A stretch of 64,000 nt of DNA from Panonychus citri (Eukaryota; Arthropoda; Arachnida; Trombidiformes; Tetranychidae). The notes beneath the pieces are model-generated. The model did not search any database. It worked only from the letters and a program-made list of their open reading frames with translations, and was not told where the DNA came from. Positions 8,801 through 23,700 of the stretch are shown here, one piece after another. The stretch spans positions 4,659,001-4,723,000 of the forward strand of contig NW_026515546.1 of NCBI RefSeq assembly GCF_014898815.1, in the 5' to 3' direction. Both the position numbers and the translations under genes were made by a program. The number at the start of each line of letters is the position of its first letter. Within the stretch, counting starts at the first letter, position 1.

Positions 8801-11800
8801 AAATTATTAATATAAAAGTTAAGAAAAGTTCAATTTTCATGATATAAATTCAGATTCTTGTTTTTCATGATCAACAGAAAACAAAAGATATTCAAGTTTT
8901 TAATTTCGCTATCATGTTATTCATGATAATTCAATGTTTTCTCATGAGGAAATTGTTGAATTTAGATTTCATCATGATGGAAAATGAATCAGAATCTTTA
9001 TTGTAATCACATTGATTTTTATACTTGAGTTTCTTTACTCTGTTTGTTCATTTAATTTGTAATTAAAATTTTCCAATTTTCAATTTTGACTGAAAACACA
9101 ATCCAACATGTGAACATGATGATTTGCTGAATAATTAATTCATTCATCATGAGATATTATTGCTCTGAATTAAATCATAAGGATGACATGAAATCTTTGA
9201 GAAGGAGAAAAAGTTAATATGTAAGTCTTTTGAATCTTTTTTTGACTTATTCTAAATTCATTATTTCAACTTTTCCTCTAATTGTTCATTACAATATATA
9301 ATATATTAATATGATTTAATCAAATTCCCATCTCTACACTCAAATTAGACTAATTGTCAAATTGTTTCATTAAACTTGATGAACAGATAAAATCAGTGAG
9401 ATTATATGAATATGAGCTTTGAATTTCAACTCATCAAGAAATGAAATGAAAGTAAAAGTGATTCAGTTGATTTTCTTATAATAAGAAAAAAATTCAACTT
9501 CTTTTTCATCAGCAATTGTTTATTCGAGAGATAATTTCATGATACTATTCTTGACCCATGGAAATTGTCATGATATTGACCATGTATCTGTTGTCTAATG
9601 AATCTAAGGAAATCACCCTGAAGGCATTGAGGGTTATTATTTATATACTTTCAAGTATTCCGATCAATGTATTTACCTTTGACTTTTTCCAATATCATGA
9701 TAAATATAATCAATTTCATGATGACATTCACATCAATTAGCCAAATATCAATACATTTTCACATGAACTTGGATGATAAACTTAACTAGACTTGACTGTT
9801 CTAATTAATCATGGTAAAAATTTCCATCTCCTAATTGATAATTATCCATGAACAATATAATTCTAATGTTGTACTCTTCATCTTTCATCAGAATTACTCA
9901 ACAACAAGAATTGAACTTCTTTCAGGGATTGAATTTACCCTGAATTTTCATGATTGATGATAGTCTTTAGATATAGTTCACTTATTGTGAATCGTCTATG
10001 GGATTTTAATCATCATCACCAGGATTAGGAGATTTTCTGATTTGCATCATTAGTTATTACGATGATGACCTTTAACCCCCAAAGGCAATCAAGTTCAACT
10101 CATGCATCTCTGATCATCAATTTGTTTCATTCATTTAACTTCAAGTTGTTTTCATTGTCCTCCTATTCTGGGACAATAGTTAGAACTTTTTGATTAACAA
10201 GTTCGATGGGGCAACTCTAATGTGCTCTGTCAGCTTGATAAAAGTGTCACAATTAAAGTCCACCATGTATTATAATGATTCATTGAAAGTGTAAAAATGT
10301 CGATGCAAAATCTGAATGAATATTTAGAAAAAAAAAGTTAATTACTGATTAGGATTACGATCAAATAATAGATTACTATTCTTTTGATGACTACAATTAA
10401 GAGATTCATCTCTGATATGATTGTCTATTAATCATTTGATTAGGATTAACTTTTTTATATCTGTATACAGAAATGTAATTATCAAGTTAATCAGTTCAAC
10501 CTCTTCTCATTGAAAGTCAGTTTTGAGCTTTATAACTTGAAATTTAGTTCATGTTATTCACATTGTATCAGAACTTTAAACTCAGCAAAAAAAAACTGTT
10601 AGTCTCATGATAGAGACATGATAATGTAGACATGAAATGACACCAGATGAACTTATCATATGTAATCTTGAGACAGAATCATTCATGATCAATGCCAGCA
10701 GTGAATTCACAAGTTAACCAGAACCATGATGATTAATAATTGCTAGTGAAGTTTCCTGGTGATAATGAAAAATGGGACTGACAGAATTTCCTGCTAGAAG
10801 TTCAGGATATGAATTTAAACTATCAGAATAAATGTATTCTTTACACTCGAAACTAGAAAAGAAGAAGAAGAAGAAAATTAAAAATATTCTCACAAAATGT
10901 CCAAATATCCACTAGATAATAGTTCAATTGACACTTGGTCCAATTTGGGTTAATAGCACCAAATAGATTTCGAAATGAATGTGAAACAATGTTACTCTCG
11001 AATAACTTTTCTGCATTGATAAGCACTTTAAATGTCGCTTAACCAGCGCATTTGAACATCAACCGAAAATAAAATGATCGTAAATGCAAATGGTTATTTT
11101 CTTGCTGAGATAATCAGAAATCACGAAAAGCTTGAATAACAATTGAATCGGATTTACATAAATCTTAATCATCACTTGTTTTCTGTGTATAAATTTTCAT
11201 CAATTGTTGCAGAAAATTCAACAAAAAAAATAGAATCAAAGTTAACCAAACAATCAACGTTTCTTTTTCTTGGCAAGCAATTATTTACTTTCAACTAAAT
11301 TAATGTTACAACGCTCATCATTAATGTAACCTTTTAATATTACAATCAATTCTTACAGAGCAATTTAATTAACCCCATTGATTGAAATAATATAAGTTTA
11401 TTAACATTGGCCCTTCATTTGAAAATCTAGTGTGACCATTGGATTTTGTGAGCTTTTTAAATTGATGATTGTTTAGTTAATCGGTCAGATAATTGGGATA
11501 ACTAATGATCAGAATTAAAGTTGATTGTTGAATAAAAACTCATGTGTACGAAGGGAAAAAGGTTAGTTAGAAATGCAATTCCATTTAGATTTAGAACTTT
11601 TTTTTTTGCTCCTTTCGAACTATTTTTTCTTCATCTTCATCCTGTAACTTCATGAGAAACCCGGAAGAAGCTCTTGAAGGAACCCATGGAGACTCAATAA
11701 GATGGTAACTTGGAGCATTAATAGAATTTGATAAAAGTATTGTTGTTATTGGTGATGGTGATGATGATAAAGAAGATAAAATATATAAAAGACAAAAAGT

Positions 11801-11949
11801 ATATCGGGATAAAAGTTTCTTGGAATTGAATCAATTTCCGGTAACAATTGAGACTCAGAATAAAAACTTGGCAGAATCTTTCATTTCTTTTCACCGATAA
11901 TTGATTGAGAATCAATGTTTTCATCGTAAAAATGATTATCATGTAAGTA

Positions 11950-11954
<5 letters not shown>

Positions 11955-12002
<48 letters not shown>
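11955..12002 (+). repeat. (CT)n microsatellite, ~48 bp
   Basis: Uninterrupted CT dinucleotide run. One of only three long CT-oriented tracts in the window; most are GA-oriented on the plus strand. Confidence 0.97.
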
Positions 12003-12005
<3 letters not shown>

Positions 12006-14928
12006 TCCATATACATTAAAAAGATCAGTATCATTGATGCTTAAACTTTCTGACCGCACTAAAGGCTAATCTCATGGTAGTTAATCAGTTCTACTCATTG
12101 ACATGGAAAAATAAGAAACATTTCATGGAGAGATAGAGGGGAAAAGTTACCATGATTACAATGAATCTGATTATTCTGATTAATATCGGAAATCAACCTT
12201 TTTCGTACTGAAACTTGTAGCTTGTAATTAGTCAACACTGGTTAATGAAAAGTTGATTAGATTAGTTTAGATTTATTTTCACAAAATTATCATGATAAAT
12301 TATATTATCTTTCATGAATGATTGTTCAACAAACCTTGAACAATCTGAGAGCTTAAAGATTAGATATACATCATTGTGAGTCTCTCATGGAATCAAAATT
12401 TAACTACAACATTCAACCTGAGAGGTAAAATTATTCTGACCTGTTAATTGTGTCGAGCAATATACTTTCTTGATTAATCTTAACTTCAATTAATTACAAT
12501 ATGAATTAGAAACAAACAAGTATAATCAAAAAGATCAGCGAAAAATGAACTAAATCAATCAATTATAATTACAAACTATTCTTATGATTGTTATTATATA
12601 TTTGGAAACTTAACCTTAAGCTACTGGATAATAACATTTATCTTACTAGAATTTACTCAATTCAATATCACTTTTGTCGACCAATGGTCAATATATATAA
12701 GTACATGGATATTTATCTCTCTTGTCATTATCTTTGCTCTCTTCGGGATAACAAATAGCCAATGTCCACTTGAAACCTTTTTTTTTCTTCTTCTCCAGTG
12801 GAAACTTTTAATGTAACTTTCAATTTCTATTCAATTGTATCAATCGAAACCTCTTTTCCCCCTTCCTTTTATAATATGAATCACAACCATGAACTGTAAT
12901 CGATACTCAATTCAGATATTTGTTGAATAACGAATGTATCAAAATCCGTTTTGAAAGTTTGAGAGACAAAAAAAAAGAAACATAAGAAAGTAATAAAGTC
13001 TTAGTGGATGGACAGAAAGAGGGAAAAGTTTACATGGTCAAGATACCTTTCTAATGGTCAGCTATTTATTTTGATTGACCATTGATGCTTGAGTCAATTT
13101 CATGGTTAACATTAATCTTTACTTGGAAATAATTTTATAGCCTGAAACTAACATATTATCAAAGCAAAAGATGAGGATGTTATATATAATAAGTTTAAAT
13201 TACTTGGAATCAAACATATCATCAAATTAACGTTCTCATCATCAATTGTGATTAAATTCACTACGTGATTGAAATTAACTTTCCAACCAATCAATAAGTT
13301 TACAGAATAAGGAAAATTATATGTGTAACTTTTTACTGATCTGTAACGAAATCGCTGATATGTAAATATTGGAGTTTTTTTTATCATCTGGACTGAAAAT
13401 ATAATTTCCGATGTTGAATAATCTTCATGAATATTGACTGAATCATTTTTACTATGAGATTATTAAGCTATGGTTTGTATACATTTTTCATTTCGAGACT
13501 TTAAATTGATCAAAATGTTGCCGATCTGGTTTGAACATTCGAGTATCATTTTGTCTCCTGTTTACAGAATGAAAGTTCATTACCTTCACTCGAGGTACAT
13601 GTTAACATTTGACGATAAATATTCAGCATGAGAGTGAGATGCTCATTCTCTCGAGACTTAAGGATTCTTTACCTAAATTTATTCGCCATTTATGCAAAGA
13701 AGAGAAATAGAGAGTAGTTCTCCGGAAAATATCGTAAAGAGAATTGGAAAAGTGTAGTAGCATAGAATAAGAATTAAAGTAAAGAATCAAAATATCCGCG
13801 AATAAGTGATCACTTTAGCGAAATGTTCACTTGAAACTCGAATAACAAACCCAAAAGGAATACATTTAACTCGAAGTGAACATGTTCAATCAATGTCTTT
13901 TTCTCAATGAAACACTATTAGTAATTCTCATATCTCCCTTGGCTACTTTTCATTTTCTCTCTATTACCAGTGACCTTTATTCTTGACCATTACGATATCC
14001 TAAAATCGAATAAGAGAAGAAAGAAAAAAAAACAATAGAACCGAATGACCAATTCCAATCAATCCGAAAGTGCGGTGAAAACACAGACCATTGGGAACTG
14101 AATTTCGCTCAACAATAATAAATAGATAATCTTTTTATTATCACAGTTTAATGAAAGATAAACTGACCGAGCAATTAACAAGTTATCAGATTTACAACAA
14201 TAATCCTCTGATTACGATTAATATCTTAACTCCCAGTCTATTTGTTTTCTCTGTGTATAGGATTTGACCTTTTTCTAGTCTTCATATCATCATCCTCATT
14301 TTCATCATCTTCATCTTTTATCTTCCCATTGAATCGCATGCTCTTAAGTATAAAATCATATCTCCCTCAATTCAAACACTTTCACTCTTCAGAATCCCTC
14401 AGAATCAATTCCAAGCCAATTCTCGTACATTTTTTTTGTATAAGAATTTTTATCTCCTTCTCATTTACCTTTAAGTTTTATTTTCATGGTGAAAATTATC
14501 ATGAGGACGAGTTTTACTCATTATAATAACATTTCACTCCCTGTAAACCACAAGTGAAACTTTTCATCACGTTAATGTGCTCAAATAAAGGATATATTCA
14601 TTTTCGTCATTCTCATCATTTTCACTTAAAACTTGAGGTACATGGATTGTTTTCTCAAAAAATGCCAAGGTGACTTTTCTATCATCTTTTACAACCAATG
14701 CTTTTGATGCAATGGTGATGATGATGTGATCTATCATCATAATCATCATCATCATCATCGTCACCCAAAATTGACAAGCATCTTCATCTTCTGATTTATT
14801 ATCGGTTTCCATTTTCTATTTGATGAGTAAATTAATGCTACGTAAAGGAATCAATGTTTCAACATTTGATCGATCAAAGATTCGGTCAAATATTTACCTC
14901 ATTTCTTGTTACATCCAAGTAAAGTATC

Positions 14929-14978
14929 ATCTTCATCTTCATCTTCATCTTCATCCTCATCATCATCACCACTGACAA
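14929..14978 (+). repeat. (CATCTT)n/(CAT)n microsatellite
   Basis: CATCTT hexamer repeats running into CATCATCAT. Similar hexamer arrays recur at 62,722-62,750. Confidence 0.85.
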
Positions 14979-17561
14979 CAAATTCTAAATCATCATCTTC
15001 ATACTTTTCATTCTTATACTACTTTTTATACCACCATTGATTCAACCTTATCCAAGTAAGTAAATGAATCCATGAATATTAACTAATCCAATCTTCATGG
15101 GGATCTCAATTTTACCATGAAAAAATTGTTTCACGATTAATATGAGATATTATTCATTTTTACAACGTCTTTCAACTTCGATTCAAAAAGTAAAGTCCCA
15201 TATCTTTTTAGATCGATTATTTTTACCTGAAATTTTTTCTACATAATTTTCTAAGACCTATCGGATTTTTTGTGAATACATTTTAAAAAGTGTGACTCTT
15301 CAGGCTCACCACATGGCTAGAATTTATCAAGAGCTGGTGACAACTCTTAAACGAGTATCTTTAAAAATTTTAAGTAGTTTGTGAGAAATCAATGTATTTG
15401 GCTATCTTGTCGATTTTTGCTTTTTATTGAAAAAAACAATCAATAAATCGACCTGTTAAGTAAGAAAATTTGAATATCACTAGTTATGATAATTCGACTT
15501 TCTTTTGTTTGAATCAGCATATAAGATTGTTTGATAAATTGTTGTCTATCCAATGAGTGATTGAGTTAATCAGATTAGTATTTTTTTATTGAGTAAATGC
15601 AAGAAAAAAACACTCAATGAATTTAATCATTTTGAACATAACGATGAGCATCATGATCACTTAACAACTTTTTTCTTATAAAAGTAAAGAATCGAGGGAG
15701 AAAAAGTTCTGATTTTCTTACATCATGAACCTTATGTTCATCTAAAGTTCAGTGGTATTATTATTCATATTCAGAACTTGGGAGGTTAATTTTGCCTGTT
15801 AGAAAAAAGCAATCAACTGGAATATCTTGAATTTTCATACATTCTATTCAAAACGATTTAACTAAACACTAAATCATATTCCCATTAGTGTATTTTACCA
15901 CAATCATTTAGTGATCATGATCATTAATTCAGTTTCAGGGTTTGAAACAAAATCATTTTACAAATGTTGAGTATTTTTTAAATATTATCCAACTCATTTG
16001 ACTTTCTCGTTTACATTAATGTTAATGTTTGGTTTCATCCTCATCATCATTTGATTCAAGTTAATCATTTAACAGATGATCATCATGAAAGTATCAGATA
16101 AACTCAATTGGTATTAATTTTATTAATCACAATCATTATTTCAATATGACAAAATTTTCATGATTCATCTGATTGTTTAATTTGTCTAATAATAGTTGTT
16201 TACACACACACAAATCCATTTATTATCCGAGACCAGAAACTCATGATAATCAACAGAATTAATAACATGATTAATTTAATAATAAGTAAATGATATTACA
16301 TTTACTAAACTCAAAGTCAACAATTTATCATCATCATCATCATCGTCATGATTATCATCATGATATGTTGTATCTTTGGGTGAAATGGTTGATAAAGATG
16401 AGGCAAAGGAAAAAAAAACTTATCATCAAACTTTACTTGTCTTCCTCTTTCATCATCATCATCATGAAAAGACTCACGTATTGAAATCATGATAACTTTG
16501 GAATCAAAATAATTAGTTGAAGGTTGATTTCCTTTTCTTGTTCCTTGAAAGAATCAAGATGTCACCATGAAAAACAATGAGCCTCATGAAACACAACTAT
16601 CAACTTTAGTATTGGAAGGATAAAATTTTCTCTTTTTTTTTGATCAGCAAAGATGTAAAAATATTCATTGATATTCACCATGATAATAGATGAAGCCAAG
16701 ATGGTGACTTAAACTTTTCATCTTTAGTATCATGATAATAATCAACTTCCTCTTCCTGCACCACCCACAGAACTTTTCCCTCTCCCCCTTCTCAAGGAAA
16801 CCCATTTATGTAGATATTTAATGACAACTTCTTATATTCATCCTTCTAAAGTTATATCATCTCACTTTTTTTCTTCATCTTTCCATCATCATCATCATCA
16901 TCATTTTCCTCTTCCTCTCAACTTGTCTCAGTATTTTTTTCATCTTTTATTTTTTACCCTCTTTTCCTTTCTCTTATTCCTTGTCTTTCCCCTCCCTGTT
17001 GTAATATCTCACTCTCTTTCTCTCATCTTCATCATCTTCTTACATCCTCATCTCAAACAGATTACGGGTTATATCATGCAAATCATTTCAATGTATCAGA
17101 AACACTGAAAGTCAAAGATTATTGGATTGCATTAACTCTGGGAGGTAAATATTAATAAACTAACAAAGGAAAAGATGAAAAAAGTTCTGATAAAATTGTA
17201 CCATCAAAATCAAATAAATGAATTAGTTCAAAGACAAACTACCAAAAATCATTATATTGCAATCTAATTCTAATTGGAATCAGTGTTATCATAACCATTA
17301 AGTTCTGAGGGTAACGAGTAATCACTTTACCAAATCAAGACTTGATCGTGAATAAATCACCAAGAGAATCACTAAATAGCCAATACATATAATATCAACT
17401 GAATTAAACTAATATTCGGTTAATTAGTTTACCCTGAAAGGATTGCGATTGCTGACAATTTAAGATTTCAACTCATTTTTGTTAATATTTCGTTTATATG
17501 TTTCTATCTGTTTCCATTGACCACCACTGACCATTAGATTGTAAATGTGTCAAATTTACAG

Positions 17562-17727
17562 CGACCCACACATCAACTGACCAAGGTATCTTTACCAGTC
17601 CCGATTGGCCAAAGCCTTATGATCCTGGAATTGATTGTTTATTATATATTTTCATCGGCAAACCAGGACAGTTGATTGAGATTTCATTTGATTCGTTTGA
17701 TGTTTATGCTTCACCAACATCGCCAGA
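17562..17727 (+). CDS. CUB gene: first visible exon (N-terminal half of CUB1)
   Basis: TTTACAG|CGACCC acceptor and CCAGA|GTAAGT donor. Enters needing one base from an upstream exon and leaves with GA, which joins the C at 29202 to make Asp just before CLKSDYVRV. This fits the CUB consensus (Asp and Cys followed by a V.V/DYV strand) and supports the 11.5-kb splice. Confidence 0.8.
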
Positions 17728-20700
17728 GTAAGTAATTGTAATCATAATTTACGATAAGATTTTAATCAATTGTTATTATCAGTGCTATTAATATTAAGAT
17801 ATAGACAATATCCTTTGTAAAACAGCAAAAAAACTCCCAATAATTTGATGTGAAATCAAAGAAAAGTAATTATGACCAAATGAGAAAAAGAAAATGCTTT
17901 TCTTTTCATATCTCATTTTCATGGTAACGCTGAGCTTATATTGAACTTCTATCTGAACAAAATGGTTCATTTAATTTTCTCTAATGAAACTTGAACAATT
18001 TACAGTCAACTTATTGGATCATTGAGCTTAAAGCTATTTGCAATCACTTTACTTTTAGCACGAAAATACTAAAGATTCAATTGTGATCATTGATTGTTAT
18101 CAATTGATCAATCAGTTTTTTTGATTGTCTACAAATTATTGAAAATTGTCTATTCTAATGATGGTGAGTTACATTTCCAGAAGAAAAATTGTTCGCACCC
18201 AAAGTTGTCAGTTTCGATTAGTAGATTTACTATTAACGGGTTAAGATGTGTTCTAAGATTAGCATGAAAACTATTTGGAGATTATAACAAATTCATTGAA
18301 AGTCAAGGTAAAAATGAAGAGCAATCTAACGTAAAAGCAGATATAAAGGTTATAAATTCTGATTCTTTGAAATTGTTCCAATTCTCAGATGGATAACAAT
18401 GGGTGGTGGTGGTAATCAGTTAACTGAACAGTTCAAAGAGACACAATATAAATCAATAAAGTGTTTACTTTGATTTTTCTCTGTTGTTTTCTTCTTTGGT
18501 TTCCCTCCTCTTGTGTTTCAAATGTCTTATTTAATATCCACTTTGGCAACTTAGCTAAAATGAAATTGAGGTGGGGAGGGTAAGAGAGGAGTCGGAGGAG
18601 GAATTGGTGGTGATGACTGAAGGTAATCTTTGAAGGGATGAGGATGGAAAAAGTCAAATTGAAGTAAGCTTGTTTACCCATTGATGTGAATAACTGCTCG
18701 TAAGTGTTGAAATAAGAAATCAACTCAGAGTGAAATTGAAATAAAACATGGGAAAGAATGGCGAAGAAAAAAAAATCAACATTCTAAGCAAATTGTTAGA
18801 AATGGCGATTATATTTCATATGAAATTTAAGCTACTCAAATGAAGATAAAAAAAAGTATCAATCATTGGTATAAAAGAGAAAAAGAAATCAAATGAATGA
18901 AAGGTCACTTCTTCTCATGATTGACCTCAAGTTCAATTGAAATTGAACAAAGTTAATAATGGTAAGACTAAGGCTCTCATCATGGTCCCATTAACATGGA
19001 TTAACTTTATATTACTTTTTCAATGGAGATACTTGGATATCTTTCTGTGAGTAAATGAATAAAGAACATTGAAACTTCAAATGTTAATTCATGATGAAGG
19101 AAAGGAATTTGTAACAAAAAATCAGACTGAAAACTGAGATGAAACATCATGAGATATTCATGTTAATATACAAATGATTTACTGTAAAAGATACAAAATA
19201 ACAAGTGAATATATTAAATGTTTTTCTATTAAAAAATTATAATAGGATTTCAATAAGATCAGGCAATGAACATTTAACAAGATTCAACATTTTATTCATG
19301 ATGACATCAATTCAGTTTGAGCATTTTCCCCATGAATGAGATTATCAAATTCAACAACAATCTAGATAAACATGTTATCCAAGACATCATCTTTTTCTTA
19401 CTTACGATTTTCTTCAACTTGTTTTTAAACATTCATCAGCATGGTAATCTCATTAATCTTTGGAATAGTTTTAACTATAATTATTATACTTCCTCAGATT
19501 TGATAAGTTTGTTATTGAAATTATGAAGATTTTTGTACCAATAAGAGACTAACTATTAAAACAATTTAATGATTAGTCAAGTGATGTAACGTTCTGTTAA
19601 TTGACTCAGAGCTTTTAGCTTATTTCATTACCAATGAGTTGATCATTCTGTTAATTTAATGCTCTTAATCCCTTCTGATTATCTGCCAATCAAAATTTCA
19701 TCAAATTAATAACTTGACTTATTAATACTTTATGTTCCAATTTCTATGATATCCATTAAGGGTCTCAACACCATTGACCTCTTATAACATCCCAATGGTC
19801 AAGTTGATCGTCATTATCTTTATTATCAAAACTTCTCTAATCAGTATATCGATAAGAATGATTTCAAGGGCTATTAGTAAAGAGTTCTTATCGGAATGAG
19901 AAGAAAAAATTTCTCTCTCATTGAATCACAATTAGAACCTTACATTAAGGTTATATTAAAAGTAAAAGGGAGTAAAGAATCTGCAGATATGTCATGAAAT
20001 CTCATAAGGATTCTGAGCTTATTCGTAGCAATATTTTCTTATCTTTATCTTACAAGTGAATCAATATTCTAGTCTAGTCTTTTCTCTGTCTTTCAGCTTC
20101 ATCATTAACATCACAGCCCCACCAATCATCATCATTATCATCTTCAAGTAAATTCCCTGTGTCTTGATTTGTTTTTTCTTAGCATTTTTTTTCTGCTTCT
20201 TTACTTGAAACATTTCGCTTTTTCTCATTATGGATCTTTTTTGGAAGATAATTTATATTCTATAAACTTGTATTTATCTTTATATTGCATCATCAGATTA
20301 TCATCTTTCTATTATGAAACTCATCCTCATCAGATTATTACTCATTCAATATGTAGACTTATGACAAGTTCTTTTTGTCTCATATTATCAATCATTATTT
20401 TCATGTTCCTATTCAATCCTTTGATCGTAATCTTATAACGAAAATCAAGTAAACAAATTAACATCTTCCTCCTGTCAACTATTATCAATAAACATTTAAT
20501 CTTTGATGTCCATATCTAAACAATATTAAAGGGTGATTACTTCAAATTAAGAAAAAAACATTTACTCTAACCTTTTATGTTTATGATATTCTTTATCTCT
20601 TTGTAACGAAATAAAAAATTAACAAACAAAAAACAAATTCAATAATAAAATCTATCATCTCAAACTAAACAAAAAAATCTTTAACCGTTAAAATCTAGTC

Positions 20701-23700
20701 ACCAAGGGAATCAACGATGGAGGAAACCTTAAAGGATCTACTCACCTGGTCAACTAAGATGCGATTTCAACACATTCAAAGAATCAAGTTACCATGTCCA
20801 CAGTCGATTGGAAACAAGAATAAACACCTATCAGTAATATACGTAACAATTAGGTGGTTATGTTCGAATAGACTACTACATATTTATTACAATAGAGTTG
20901 AAGTGGGCAAAATCAGAGCGAAAAAGTACATGGAAAAAGCTCGATTACATCGTGTTTATCTTAATCCGACAAATTTACAAAGTCAGTTATCAGATATATT
21001 CGGATTATCGGTTCATCTCAATTCGGCACAAAATCATCGTTACAAAACTTTGTGAAGTACGCTTCTAAATGTGATTCAAACGGTATACATAAAAATATAC
21101 AATCATCATATTTTAGTTTCTCTAAAATGGTTTCAGATTGGTCTATTTCCGTTAACAATAAATTTTCATTAAGAGATCCTTTTGTAATTAACAATTGGTC
21201 CAAGTACAGATTTTCACGCGGTTTTTGTGAACAAAAACCATAAAATACGAATTATTTAAAACTTGTGTTACGAAAAGGCTCTCACGATTGGATAGGTTGT
21301 GCTTGTACTTTTTATAATTGGTTTGTTACTCATATCCATCATCTCAAAAAAAATTATATATTTATGGTGAGCCCAATACAGGAAAAACATCATTCATTTT
21401 ATATTTAACAGCTAAATACAAAGTTTTTTAACCTTCATTACCGTTATCTAAGTTTTCGTTCAGGAATTTAACCGATTATTACGATTGTATTTGGTTTGAC
21501 AAGTTCGATCCAAATAATATCGTATGTATCATGTCATTTTTTACAAAAATGGACGATAAAACCATAAAGTAAAAATTTGACTCATATCAACCAGTACTGA
21601 CACGGCGAAAGTTGAGATTTTTTAGTCTCAAGTTTATTTGTAGAAAATGGAGAGAATGTTCTAACTTTTTATTTGGTAACTCTTTTTTAGCAAATATTCC
21701 ATATTTTCAAATTAAACCTTAATGAAATGATCTCGCATTTTGTTAATTTAATATTTCATTCGCGATTCTACCGTTTCTTTGTAAAAGTTGACCTGATTAT
21801 GGTCTAATACTGGTGTTAGGGATCTTAAAAAAAGTTTTCATAAAAAATAAATGCTGAAATAATAATTAAAAGAACCGAAAACGTAAAAGTCACCAGAGTT
21901 TCAATTCCCAACTAAAACCCGAAACGGAAAAGTGAGCGGCTAAATCATGATTTTTATTGATTTTGAGAAGTGCTTTATCGATTACATTAGTGGTTGAGTC
22001 AATATCGACTGATCAGTTCATGGACTTCTCTTGTAAGTAAATTACTTAATTTTTAGTTATTTGAACAATATTAAATTTGGAACATATTATAAGAAAGTTG
22101 ACGCAAAATTGGCCATCTTATTGATGTTAAAAGAGAAAATTGTCTCCATCATCTTCTTGATCTCCATCAAAATTATCCAATCAGATCAACCCGGTACCAC
22201 GTGAGCAGTGGCACATGGTTAAACAAAGAAAACTGGTTACAAGACCCGTTTTGTTACACACTATAAGTATTTTCCTGTAAAAGCTAGTGTTAGAAAATAA
22301 AATAATTGGCAACTACTCGTCTCAACCAGAGACGTAAGAGTAAATTTTTTCTTTTTAAAAAAAGTGAAATTGTTTAAAATGATCTTCCTTTTGTGAAAAA
22401 ACACTTTTTAATTTGGTTAACCAACAAATCTTTATTCTAATGGAAGGCTCATCTGATAAATTACCGAACTTTAACACCTTCGATTTATGCATAAGGATCT
22501 ATGATGACAAGTGGCAGATTCTAATGCTAATTGATTTGGATAACTATCATCATCAGTTTAACACTCTTCATATCTTGACAAGCAACACTTATGATTACAA
22601 CTTTAAAATTGTCAAACCGATCAATTTAACAAGAACGACCGTTGATCAATTAAGTATTGAAGAAAATTTTTTTGTTACCATTCCAGATCTTAACGTCTAC
22701 AAATGATTAATTTTCAACTAACAATTAACTTTACATACATTTAATTAAAATCTACAATTTAATAGAAAAATTAAGATTACTCTTTGTTATAAAATCAAAA
22801 TTGTCCAATTAAAAAAGAAAGAGAATAGAGAAGAGAATAAAAAGAAACTTTTGAAAATAAATCAGATCTTGTACTTTGACTAATTTAATCTTTTAATCCT
22901 TTTCAAATTGAAACTAAAAAGATTTTAAATAAACGAGACAATAGACAAAACAAATTATTCAACATAACTCAGAGTAAACACAATTACACTTAGATATTTA
23001 ATGATTTACTTCTTTTTATTAAACAATTAACAAAACAAAGTGTTAATTCACAATGAATTCGGACTTAAGATTAGCCAAAAAAGAATTAGAATCGGTATGA
23101 AAATTACCTGAAAATCAAGCAAGAACATGAATTAGAATCAGTTTGTTAAAATAAATTTAAACTTACATCAAATTAATTTGCACAATGAAGGTAAACATCC
23201 TTAAGGCCTAACCAATAAGCTGCTAATCCTTCCCTCACAATATTTAATAATTCTGGACATTTGCGACTACTCACCTCATGATCACCGCCGCATTGAACAC
23301 AGCTTGGTGGCCTCGAACATCTCAAATTGTGGTAAGGATTCCCGCAAGTGACACACATAAGTTCGTGCACAATTATGTTCAACTCCTCGATATCTTAATT
23401 TGCAATAATTACACTGAATGTTATCGAACAAGTAAATGAAAGATCTATGGTATGTTACAGTCATTTCTAAGAAAAATTACATCAAATAAATAAAATTAAC
23501 TATATTTAAGAATAAAAGGAAAAATAATTTCAACGCACTTGCTTGATGAAGCTGACGATAGACAGCGGCACTACAATTAATCAATACCAATTCTCCTTGA
23601 GCGTGATAAGTCGAATTGAAACTTCGAGCAGGAAAACCAATTGATGAACTTAGATGATTCAGAAAATCAGTCGGGATTTTCACGGTGGGAGGCTTAAAAA

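Larger units (their letters stand above)
8801..17561. other. Gene-free AT-rich stretch upstream of first visible CUB exon
   Basis: No coding sequence I can support. Frames here are short and low complexity (His- or Ser-runs from CAT/TCA microsatellites, Phe/Leu/Ser-rich frames). Rich in TCATGA palindromes and in CATCAT or CTTCAT repeats, e.g. 14,929-14,978 and 16,328-16,345. The missing 5' exon or exons of the CUB-domain gene, with signal peptide and promoter, may lie here. Confidence 0.45.

Noticed and set aside
11718..12059. 113-codon minus-strand frame
   Set aside because: Its core is an (RE)n run translated from the (CT)n microsatellite; flanks are AT-rich noise.
16821..17108. 95-codon frame with a seven-histidine run and hydrophobic segment, considered as a signal-peptide exon for the CUB gene
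   Set aside because: Encoded by CATCAT and CTTTTC low-complexity DNA; no splice donor of the right phase before 17562 and no CUB cysteine.
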